Source: Rhodoferax sp.
GTDB taxonomy: Bacteria > Pseudomonadota > Gammaproteobacteria > Burkholderiales > Burkholderiaceae_C
Length of the DNA stretch: 12,596 bases
Assembly (NCBI GenBank): GCA_026785765.1
Contig: JAJAZK010000023.1
Location: 1-12,596, forward strand
Reading direction: 5' to 3'
In this document: piece after piece, positions 6,387-12,596 of the stretch
Numbering within the stretch: position 1 is the first letter of the stretch
How the letters are laid out: every line of letters starts with the position of its first letter
Made by a program: the position numbers and the translations under genes
The notes under the pieces: model-generated
What the model was told of the DNA's origin: nothing
The model's database searches: none
The model's input: the letters and a program-made list of their open reading frames with translations, nothing else

Positions 6387-7505
6387 TCAGGCAGCGCTTA
6401 CGCGCCGACGCCGAACGATGCCGCCAATGACCAGGATGCCCATCGCCATCATGGCAATGGACGATGGCTCGGGCACCGCCGTGGTGATGGCCAATTGGCC
6501 GAGCAACTCGTGCGACCTGCTTGACGGATGGAGCGGGTCGGAGAACGCTGATCCAGAGCAATTATTGCCAACTGCACCCGGAGCGAAATACTGACCAGAC
6601 GGTCCAGGAGTGATACACGGCAATGTCAGGTTACTGATGCCGTAGGCCGCCGGGTTGGCCACGACGGTCTCAAACAGACCATAAAAGTCCAGCGTGCGGA
6701 TATCAAGGTCGACGCCAGTGAGGCCCTGAAAAAACGAATCGAAGGCGCCGGCATTCGCGGCCAGTGCCGAATTGAACTTCAAGGTGATGTCGGTCGATGC
6801 GGCCGATGTTCCACCAAAGACGGCCTCCGGGGTCTTGCCCAGATCTGGCAGGCTGGAGATCATGAAGTTCCGCGCGCCCGCGCTGGCCAGCAGGTTCAGG
6901 GAGTTGACGACGTTCGAGGCAGCCGCATTTGCCGCGCCAAAACGCGCCAATGTGTCCGCTGCGCTACCGGTTGCGAAGGACGAACGCGCGTCGCGCAGGT
7001 CATTGGCCCCGGCCACGACGACATACAGGGCATTGGGGTCGGCGGCCCTTGTGAGTGAAGTCCCGAATAAGGAGCCGTTCCAGTTGACCAACTGGCTGCC
7101 CAGGCCGGTGGTGGCGCCAGCCGACCCGCCCAGGCCCGTTCTGGCGCCGCCATATGCAAAATTGCTGCCCCCCAGTGCGCCGATGGCCACCACATTGTTG
7201 AAGGTGTTCGCCGCGTCGTGGTACAGGTTGGCCGGTTTGGCGGCGTTGGCCAAGCCGAGTCCTTCGGCCAGGTACTCGGTCCACACCTTGCCGTCCGAAA
7301 ACCGGCCAGCTGCACCCGGAAAATTCGGGAACGGGAATGCGGTGTTCTTCGTCAGCGACAACACGTTGCCCGTATCCGAGAGGCTGTCTCCGAAGATCAC
7401 CAGACCGCTGTAGGGTGTCGCTGGAGTCGCCGCCTGCGCAGCGCTGGCAAACAGGGCCGCGCTGACGACGCTGAGGGCAAGGCTTTTGTGAAGTGTGTTG
7501 AACAT
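6387..7505 (-). CDS. Secreted GDSL-family esterase/lipase with PEP-CTERM sorting signal
   Basis: An exported serine esterase of 372 residues. The N-terminus is a Sec signal peptide (hydrophobic stretch 9-22, cleavage likely after AQA near 23-26). Block I FGDSLSDTGN (38-47) carries nucleophile Ser41. Block II is GGSNFAYGGA (112-121). Block III is VAGAND with Asn168. Block V DPLHP gives Asp323 and His326. The C-terminus is a classic PEP-CTERM: VPEPSS at 344-349, a hydrophobic segment to about 364, then RRRR at 365-368. Such tails are recognised by exosortase and associated with exopolysaccharide or biofilm matrix. Two cysteines (297, 316) could form a disulfide after export. ATG 7505 is preceded by AGAGGA, 5 nt away; an in-frame extension to 7556 lacks a signal-peptide-like start. 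It interrupts an otherwise cytoplasmic catabolic gene set. Substrate unknown. Confidence 0.94.
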   Translation of the reverse strand: MFNTLHKSLALSVVSAALFASAAQAATPATPYSGLVIFGDSLSDTGNVLSLTKNTAFPFPNFPGAAGRFSDGKVWTEYLAEGLGLANAAKPANLYHDAANTFNNVVAIGALGGSNFAYGGARTGLGGSAGATTGLGSQLVNWNGSLFGTSLTRAADPNALYVVVAGANDLRDARSSFATGSAADTLARFGAANAAASNVVNSLNLLASAGARNFMISSLPDLGKTPEAVFGGTSAASTDITLKFNSALAANAGAFDSFFQGLTGVDLDIRTLDFYGLFETVVANPAAYGISNLTLPCITPGPSGQYFAPGAVGNNCSGSAFSDPLHPSSRSHELLGQLAITTAVPEPSSIAMMAMGILVIGGIVRRRRVSAA

Positions 7506-7510
7506 TTGAT

Positions 7511-7516
7511 TCCTCT
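7511..7516 (-). promoter_or_regulatory. Shine-Dalgarno that sets the GDSL esterase start
   Basis: AGAGGA on the minus strand lies 5 nt before ATG 7505. It places the start directly at the signal peptide and argues against the longer frame from 7556. I see no convincing -35/-10 pair in the 164-bp gap up to the aldehyde dehydrogenase gene. Confidence 0.75.
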
Positions 7517-7644
7517 TGCTGTGAATGTTTTGTGCAGAAGTCAAAGGACACGGCAAGAGCCATGCGACAACCCATGCACGAAATGTCGTTTGGATTCAAC
7601 GCACCTGGACCGGCAGTCGACTCTGTCCACCTTTCAGTGTAATT

Positions 7645-7670
7645 AACACCGACAAGTTGTCCTCAGTGTT
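7645..7670 (-). terminator. Imperfect hairpin overlapping the aldehyde dehydrogenase stop codon
   Basis: Outer arms AACAC (7645-7649) and GTGTT (7666-7670) enclose inner arms GACAA (7651-7655) and TTGTC (7657-7661), with a small internal loop. The structure touches the TAA stop (7670-7672) and is followed on the minus strand by AATT rather than a T-run. It is a possible transcript end or stabilising hairpin, not a strong intrinsic terminator. Confidence 0.3.
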
Positions 7671-9178
7671 TACCCTAGGCTGAACCAGGCTGATTTGCTC
7701 TGCGTATAGGAAAGCAGACTCATCATGTGTTTGTCGCGCGAATTGCCCGACTGCTTGAATCCGCCAAAGGGCTGTGTCATGTCGCCGTCACCAAAGGAGT
7801 TCACCCAGACCACGCCGGCTTCGAGATGGGCGACGAAGTGGTGGGCCTTTTTCAGGTCGCTGGTCCACACAGCAGCGGCAAGCCCGTAGTCGGAATCATT
7901 GGCCAGGGCAATGGCCTCGTCTTCGGTGTCAAAGGCGGTGACCGCGGTGACCGGGCCGAACACTTCTTCGCGGCAGATGGACATGCCCGCTGTGGCGCCG
8001 GTAAACAGCGTCGGCTCCACAAATGCGCCACCGGGCAGGGGCCCGACACTGCCACCACCCATGGCCAGTTGTGCGCCCTCGCTGATGCCACGCGCGATCC
8101 GCGCCAGCACGTTGCGCTGGTGCGCGTGGCTGACCAGCGGGCCCAGCGTGGTGGCCGGGTCGAGCGGGTCGCCCGCCCGGTACGCCAGCGCAGAGCGGGC
8201 GATGAAACGCCGCACAAACTCGTCGTGAATGTCGCGCTGCACCAGCAGGCGTGAGCCGGCGTTACAGACCTGGCCAGCGTTGTCATAGATTCCACCGACG
8301 GCCCGGTCCACGGCTGCGTCCAGGTCGTACAGGTCGTTCAGGAAAATCTGCGGGCTCTTGCCGCCAGTCTCCAGTGCGACGCGCTTCATGTTGGACTGCC
8401 CGGCGTAACCCAGCAGCAGTTTGCCCACGGCGGTGGAGCCGGTGAATGACAGTTTGATCACGTCCGGGTGCAGCGCCAATGCTTGGCCGGCCTCTGGCCC
8501 AAAACCGTTCACCAGGTTGAACACCCCCGGCGGCCCACCCGCCTCTACGAACAGTTGCGCCAGCCGGGTGCACGACAGTGGCGCCTGTTCCGCCGGTTTG
8601 AGCACCACGCAGTTGCCAGCAGCAAGAATCGGGGCGACTTTCCACATCGCCATCAGCATCGGGTAATTCCACGGCGTGATCGCGCCCACCACGCCCAGCG
8701 GCTCATGCAGGATCAGGTGCAGCGCACTGGCGTCGGTGTGGGTGACGGCGCCTTCGATCTTGTCGATGCATTCGGCAAAGTAGCGAATGGTTTTGAGAAC
8801 CTCGGGGATGTCGATGCCCAGAACATCGCTGAACGGTTTGCCCATGTCCAGCGTTTCCAGCAGCGCCAGCTCCTGGCTGTGCTGCTGCACCAGATCGGCA
8901 AAACGCTGCAATACGTCCATGCGAGCGCGAGGCGCCAGGCCGCGCCAGCGCCGGTCCTTCCAGGCCGCGACGCCACTGGCGACCGCCGCATCCACATCGG
9001 CGGCCTGGCCGCGCGCCATATGCGCAATTACGGCGCCGGTGGCCGGGTTCACACACTCGAAGCTTTCCCCGGCATGGGCGCTCTGGTAACGCCCGTCGAT
9101 GTACAGACCGGTGCGGACCGACAGCTGGCTCGCGGCAGCCGCCCAGTCATCGCGCGAGCGCACGGCGGGCGCAGTCAA
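7670..9178 (-). CDS. NAD(P)-dependent aldehyde dehydrogenase, PuuC-like
   Basis: This enzyme oxidises an aldehyde to the carboxylic acid in the cytoplasm. From TTG 9178 it is 502 residues, normal for the superfamily. Landmarks: TPWNYP with Asn171, cofactor-binding Lys194 in LKPAE, FTGSTAVG at 245-252, general base Glu270 in LETGGKSP, catalytic Cys305 in NAGQVCNAG, and EEVFGPV at 404-410. LETLDMGKP and the terminal GDGDMTQPFGG-KQSGNSRDK region resemble E. coli PuuC (gamma-glutamyl-gamma-aminobutyraldehyde dehydrogenase), but this subfamily accepts many aldehydes. The TTG overlaps the stop of the preceding dehydrogenase (TTGA), indicating coupled translation. GTG 9163 is a weaker alternative start, and the open frame further upstream lies inside the neighbouring gene. 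Product handling likely continues from the GMC enzyme encoded across the divergent promoter (inference). Confidence 0.94.
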   Translation of the reverse strand: MTAPAVRSRDDWAAAASQLSVRTGLYIDGRYQSAHAGESFECVNPATGAVIAHMARGQAADVDAAVASGVAAWKDRRWRGLAPRARMDVLQRFADLVQQHSQELALLETLDMGKPFSDVLGIDIPEVLKTIRYFAECIDKIEGAVTHTDASALHLILHEPLGVVGAITPWNYPMLMAMWKVAPILAAGNCVVLKPAEQAPLSCTRLAQLFVEAGGPPGVFNLVNGFGPEAGQALALHPDVIKLSFTGSTAVGKLLLGYAGQSNMKRVALETGGKSPQIFLNDLYDLDAAVDRAVGGIYDNAGQVCNAGSRLLVQRDIHDEFVRRFIARSALAYRAGDPLDPATTLGPLVSHAHQRNVLARIARGISEGAQLAMGGGSVGPLPGGAFVEPTLFTGATAGMSICREEVFGPVTAVTAFDTEDEAIALANDSDYGLAAAVWTSDLKKAHHFVAHLEAGVVWVNSFGDGDMTQPFGGFKQSGNSRDKHMMSLLSYTQSKSAWFSLG

Positions 9179-10146
9179 TGTTTGGCCTGGGTACCGGACG
9201 GGCGCGGTGCGCCGTCCTCGGCCAGCAATTCGGCCGGATAACCCGGTGCGCGTAGTTCCAGGCCACACGCCTGCTCGATCATGCGCGCGACTTCCGGCGA
9301 CTGCGCCTGGCCGCCAAACAGGCCGCGGGCACGCGTGAAGATTTGCTGCGTCATGCCACCAAGCTCCAGCGGCACACCCAGCTTTTCCGCGATGGAGTTA
9401 ACCAGCCCCAGGTCCTTGCAGGCCAGGTCCATGCTGAACTTGACGTTGTAGCTGCCGGACAGGATGAGCTTGGACTCGGTTTCGTGCACAAAACTGTTGC
9501 CGGAACTGGCCCGGATGGCGCGGTAGGTGGCGTCCGGGTCGACGCCGTACTTGGCGGGCACCATCATTGCCTCCGCGGCCGCCACCAGGTGGATGAAGGC
9601 CAGCATGTTCGTCACGACCTTGACCACCGACGCGTTGCCCAGTTTGCCCATGTAGATGATTTGCCCACCCATGGTGGTGAGCAATGGCTCCACGCGCTGG
9701 TAGACCTGCTGCTCGCCGCCGACCAGGACGGTAATCTCGCCGGAGTTGGCAAGGTGCACACCGCCAGTGACCGGACACTCCAGCACGCTGATGCCGCGTG
9801 CGCTGGCGGCGGCTTGCAGGCGCTGCAGGTCTTCGAAGTCGGTCGTGCTCATCTCGATCCAGATTCCGCCCGCGTGCAGGTTCTCGAACACCCCGCCTGG
9901 TCCTTCGACGACCTGGCGCGAGATTGCCGGGGACGGCAAGGCGGTAATCACGACATCACTGGCGTGGCACACGGCCGCAACGTCGTCGCCCCAGTGAGCG
10001 CCCTGCGCCAGCAATGGTGTACCCAAGTCCTTGTTGAGGTCGGTGACGGTGACCGTGAAGCCGCCGCGAACCAGGCTGCCGCACAGCCCCTGCCCGAGAG
10101 CGCCGAGGCCGATAAAACCGATTTTCAGATGCTCTTTGCTGGTCAT
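9175..10146 (-). CDS. NAD(P)-dependent beta-hydroxyacid dehydrogenase (3-hydroxyisobutyrate dehydrogenase / tartronate semialdehyde reductase family)
   Basis: This enzyme interconverts a 3-hydroxyacid and its semialdehyde using NAD(P). It is 323 residues, slightly longer than the usual 290-300 because of a C-terminal extension after about residue 300. The Rossmann motif GLGALG has glycines at 13, 15 and 18. The substrate motif CPVTGG at 124-129 has Thr127 where Ser is common. Catalytic Lys176 lies in GNASVVKVVTN, with conserved Asn180, and KDLGL at 244-248 matches the family C-terminal motif. Asp36 after the second beta-strand (TVTVTDLN) suggests NAD preference (inference). ATG 10146 has no obvious Shine-Dalgarno but begins exactly at the family N-terminus. 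It is the first gene of a two-gene unit with the aldehyde dehydrogenase and is divergent from the LysR regulator. Confidence 0.92.
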   Translation of the reverse strand: MTSKEHLKIGFIGLGALGQGLCGSLVRGGFTVTVTDLNKDLGTPLLAQGAHWGDDVAAVCHASDVVITALPSPAISRQVVEGPGGVFENLHAGGIWIEMSTTDFEDLQRLQAAASARGISVLECPVTGGVHLANSGEITVLVGGEQQVYQRVEPLLTTMGGQIIYMGKLGNASVVKVVTNMLAFIHLVAAAEAMMVPAKYGVDPDATYRAIRASSGNSFVHETESKLILSGSYNVKFSMDLACKDLGLVNSIAEKLGVPLELGGMTQQIFTRARGLFGGQAQSPEVARMIEQACGLELRAPGYPAELLAEDGAPRPSGTQAKH

Positions 10147-10220
10147 AGGCAATGCGTGCTGGATGGGACAACATGGCAGTCTGGCCGAACCGAGCCGGAC
10201 TGGCAAACCAAGAAAGATGC

Positions 10221-10254
10221 GTTATAAGATTAGCGAGTCTAATGCCTGACTAAT
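10221..10254. promoter_or_regulatory. LysR-type operator with CTAAT half-sites and overlapping promoters
   Basis: ATTAGCGAGTCTAAT (10229-10243) is a perfect dyad with 5-bp arms and a 5-bp spacer, and fits the LysR-type T-N11-A box. A third CTAAT lies at 10250-10254, 11 bp from the second, on the same helix face. CTAAT is the half-site reported for E. coli GcvA, and the adjacent regulator is GcvA-like. TATAAG (10223-10228) with a weak -35 TGGCAA (10201-10206, 16-bp spacing) could serve the regulator. On the opposite strand TATAAC (10221-10226) could serve the dehydrogenase genes but has no -35, as expected for an activator-dependent promoter. The promoter assignments are by eye. Confidence 0.6.
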
Positions 10255-10267
10255 TCGCCCTGCGACC

Positions 10268-11149
10268 ATGCTCCGCCTGCCCCCGCTGAACTGGCTGCGT
10301 GCTTTTGAAGCTTCGGCGCGCGCCCTGAGCTTCACCGCAGCCGCGCAGGAACTGCACATGACGCAGTCGGCGGTCAGCCAGCAGATCAAAAGCATGGAGA
10401 ACGCACTCGGGCGCATCCTGTTTTATCGCCGCGTGCGCGGTCTGGAACTCACCGACGCCGGGCGCGGTTATCTGCCGACGGTGCAGGCGGCGTTTGCCAC
10501 GCTCGAAGAAGGTACGGCGGTGTTGGTCGGTCGCAATGACCCGGACGTGCTGGAACTGCACGCCAACCTGTCGTTCGCGATTTTCTGGCTCGGTCCACGC
10601 CTGGGGCGCTTCATGGAGCAGTTCCCCTCGGTGCAACTGAACCTGGCGACATCCATCTGGCCATTGGAGAAGCCGACCGAATCGGCGGCGGTGGAGATCG
10701 TCTTCGGCCAGGGCAAGTGGGAAAGCCGGGTCGGTCGGCGCCTGACGCGCGACAACGTGTTTCCGGTATGTGCGCCGCAGCTGGCAGTACAGATTCGCAA
10801 CACACGCGATCTGCTCAAACACCGTCTGTTTGATCTGCCCGGCACTTTGCAAAGCTGGGATAGCTGGCTGCAAGGTGCGACCGCTGGCAAAGTCACCGGC
10901 AAGCCCACAGTACACCGTGCCAGCACCTGGGCGGTAAGCCTGGATTGGGCGCTGCAAGGACTCGGCGTGGCGTTGGCGCACGAGACCGTGGCAAATGACC
11001 TGATCGAAAGCGGCCGCCTGGTGCGACCATTGAAGTTTGCGCTGCCCATGAAAGAAGCCTACTACCTGATTGCCCCGGAGGGCAGCAACACCAACGCAGC
11101 CGCGCAGGCTTTCAAAGGCTGGCTGTTGCGGGAGATGGTATTTGAATGA
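10268..11149 (+). CDS. LysR family transcriptional regulator, GcvA-like
   Basis: DNA-binding regulator of 293 residues, typical for the family. The winged helix-turn-helix occupies about residues 6-65, with the helix-turn-helix at about 21-41 (SFTAAAQELHMTQSAVSQQI) and the wing near LTDAGR at 61-66. The effector domain runs from about 90 to 290. The opening PPLNWLRAFEASAR is characteristic of the GcvA/AmpR-like group. It is divergent from the dehydrogenase pair and most likely controls both that pair and itself through the CTAAT sites in between. Its stop overlaps the start of the GMC gene (ATGA), so it is co-transcribed with a putative target enzyme. No clear Shine-Dalgarno precedes ATG 10268. 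The effector molecule is unknown, and a pathway substrate or intermediate is a reasonable guess. Confidence 0.94.
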   Translation: MLRLPPLNWLRAFEASARALSFTAAAQELHMTQSAVSQQIKSMENALGRILFYRRVRGLELTDAGRGYLPTVQAAFATLEEGTAVLVGRNDPDVLELHANLSFAIFWLGPRLGRFMEQFPSVQLNLATSIWPLEKPTESAAVEIVFGQGKWESRVGRRLTRDNVFPVCAPQLAVQIRNTRDLLKHRLFDLPGTLQSWDSWLQGATAGKVTGKPTVHRASTWAVSLDWALQGLGVALAHETVANDLIESGRLVRPLKFALPMKEAYYLIAPEGSNTNAAAQAFKGWLLREMVFE

Positions 11150-12596
11150 ACACGCCCGACAACAGCAACACCTTTGACTACATCGTGATTGGTGCTGGCA
11201 CGGCGGGTTGCCTGCTCGCCAACCGGCTCAGCGCCGATCCGGCCAAGCGGGTGCTGCTGCTGGAGGCCGGTGGCGCCGACAACTACCACTGGATTCACAT
11301 TCCGGTGGGATATCTTTACTGCATCGGCAATCCGCGCACCGACTGGATGTACCGCACCGAGCCTGCCCCCGGCCTGAACGGGCGCAGCCTGCTGTATCCG
11401 CGCGGCAAGACGCTGGGTGGCAGCTCCAGCATCAATGGCATGGTCTACATGCGCGGGCAGGCGCGGGACTATGACAATTGGGCCAGCTGCACCGGCGACC
11501 CCACTTGGAGCTGGGCCAACTGCCTACCCGATTTCATGCGCCACGAGAGCCATTACCGGCTCGACCCGGGTGCCGAGCCCGACCCGGCGACCGCGCAATT
11601 TCACGGCGCCGCCGGTGAGTGGCGCGTCGAAAAGCATCGCTTGCGCTGGGATGTACTCGACGCGTTCGCGCTGGCTGCGCAGCAAGCTGGCATTCCAGCC
11701 ACGGATGACTTCAATCGCGGCGACAACTTCGGCGTCGGTTACTTTGAGGTAAATCAGAAAAGCGGCTGGCGCTGGAATGCGACCAAGGCCTTCCTGCGCG
11801 ACGTGTTGCGCCGGCCGAACCTCAGTGTCTGGACGCATGCGCAGGCGAGCCGGCTGTTGATTGAGCGGGGGGCAGACGGTCACTTGCGCTGCGCCGGTGT
11901 GGAACTGTTGCGCAACGACCAACGCACCACGGTGGCGGCGCGCGTCGAGACCATCCTGTGCGCGGGTGCCATAGGTTCGCCCCAGTTGTTGCAGTTGTCC
12001 GGCGTCGGCCCCGCCGACTTGCTGCAGCAGCATGCGATACCGCTGCTGCACGCGCTGCCCGGCGTCGGGGCCAACCTGCAGGACCACCTGCAGATCCGGG
12101 CGGTGTACAAGGTCAGCGGGACGCGCACGCTCAATACGCTGGCCGCTTCAGTGTGGGGCAAGGCCGCAATCGCGCTGGAGTACGCGCTCACGCGCAGCGG
12201 GCCAATGAGCATGTCACCTTCGCAGCTTGGGGCTTTCACGCGCAGCGACCCGGAGCAACCGTATCCAAATCTCCAGTACCACATCCAGCCACTCAGCCTG
12301 GACGCGTTCGGCCAGCCACTGCACACGTTCCCGGCAATCACGGCGAGCGTATGCAATCTGAACCCGACCAGCCGCGGGAGCGTGCGAATCAAGAGCCCCC
12401 GATTTGAAGACGCCCCGGCGATAGCACCCAACTACCTGAGTACTGCGGTCGACCGCAAGGTGGCAGCCGACTCCTTGCGGGTAACGCGCGACATCGTGCG
12501 CCAACCCGCTCTGGCCCGTTTCGTGCCACAGGAGCACTTGCCCGGCATGGTGTACCAGACCGATGATGAACTGGCCCGACTGGCCGGCGACATTGC
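11146..12596 (+). CDS. GMC-family FAD-dependent alcohol dehydrogenase (choline dehydrogenase-like), truncated by window edge
   Basis: A glucose-methanol-choline oxidoreductase that would oxidise an alcohol to an aldehyde using FAD, passing electrons to a quinone or other acceptor. The frame is open from ATG 11146 to the edge (483 codons). The FAD-binding GAGTAG is at residues 16-21, with the ribose-binding glutamate 40 in LLLEAGG. GMC signature 1 is RGKTLGGSSSING at 86-98. Signature 2 is GAIGSPQLLQLSGVGP from residue 274, and NLQDH at 310-314 is also conserved. The C-terminal part with the catalytic His and His/Asn pair is missing from the window; full proteins are usually about 530-560 residues. 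Its ATG overlaps the LysR stop by 4 bp, with GGGAG at 11130-11134 as a somewhat distant ribosome site. Choline itself is only one possible substrate; no betaine aldehyde pathway context is visible. Confidence 0.94.
   Translation, partial: MNTPDNSNTFDYIVIGAGTAGCLLANRLSADPAKRVLLLEAGGADNYHWIHIPVGYLYCIGNPRTDWMYRTEPAPGLNGRSLLYPRGKTLGGSSSINGMVYMRGQARDYDNWASCTGDPTWSWANCLPDFMRHESHYRLDPGAEPDPATAQFHGAAGEWRVEKHRLRWDVLDAFALAAQQAGIPATDDFNRGDNFGVGYFEVNQKSGWRWNATKAFLRDVLRRPNLSVWTHAQASRLLIERGADGHLRCAGVELLRNDQRTTVAARVETILCAGAIGSPQLLQLSGVGPADLLQQHAIPLLHALPGVGANLQDHLQIRAVYKVSGTRTLNTLAASVWGKAAIALEYALTRSGPMSMSPSQLGAFTRSDPEQPYPNLQYHIQPLSLDAFGQPLHTFPAITASVCNLNPTSRGSVRIKSPRFEDAPAIAPNYLSTAVDRKVAADSLRVTRDIVRQPALARFVPQEHLPGMVYQTDDELARLAGDI

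Noticed and set aside
9343..10227. Plus-strand open frame of 294 codons
   Set aside because: It is the antisense shadow of the hydroxyacid dehydrogenase, and no motif or ribosome site supports it.
1..12596. Mobile elements, CRISPR arrays, toxin-antitoxin or defence genes
   Set aside because: I saw no transposase or integrase motifs, no terminal repeats, no regularly spaced repeats and no small paired genes. All long frames are explained by metabolic, transport or regulatory proteins.

Overview
The base composition is uniformly GC-rich, and the window carries a PEP-CTERM sorted protein, a Tat-exported ABC solute-binding protein and a GcvA-type LysR regulator. This points to a proteobacterium, most likely a betaproteobacterium of the Burkholderiales (inference from gene style; there is no rRNA or other taxonomic marker). 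The window looks like chromosomal accessory metabolism. I see no tRNA, rRNA, transposase, CRISPR array, phage gene or defence gene.

Left third (1-4612, minus strand): a peptide/nickel/opine-family ABC importer operon. Transcription order is solute-binding protein, DppB-like permease, DppC-like permease, and a single polypeptide with two ATPase domains that runs off the left edge. The solute-binding protein gene is interrupted by a frameshift at an A4 run (T4 on the + strand, 3916-3919). As written, the importer lacks an intact binding protein. A plausible promoter lies in the 227-bp divergent region 4613-4839, which also holds a 7-bp perfect inverted repeat just upstream of the divergent esterase gene.

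Middle (4840-7505): a cytoplasmic HSL-type alpha/beta-hydrolase on the plus strand converges on a RidA-family protein. Upstream of ridA on the minus strand is a secreted GDSL esterase with a textbook PEP-CTERM tail.

Right (7670-12596): a divergent oxidoreductase locus. On the minus strand a beta-hydroxyacid dehydrogenase overlaps a PuuC-like aldehyde dehydrogenase. On the plus strand a LysR regulator overlaps a GMC-family flavin alcohol dehydrogenase that runs off the right edge. The 121-bp control region between them has an ATTAG-N5-CTAAT dyad plus a third CTAAT one helical turn away. This matches the half-site known for GcvA-type regulators.

Taken together (inference), the genes fit import of a small ester, amide or amine-like compound, hydrolysis by the esterase, oxidation of an alcohol to aldehyde by the GMC enzyme and to acid by the aldehyde dehydrogenase, further handling of a 3-hydroxyacid by the dehydrogenase, and RidA removing reactive imines or enamines. 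No substrate can be named from sequence. I did not find a convincing undescribed system. The points most worth checking are the binding-protein frameshift, the two inverted-repeat control sites and the unusual gene partnership.
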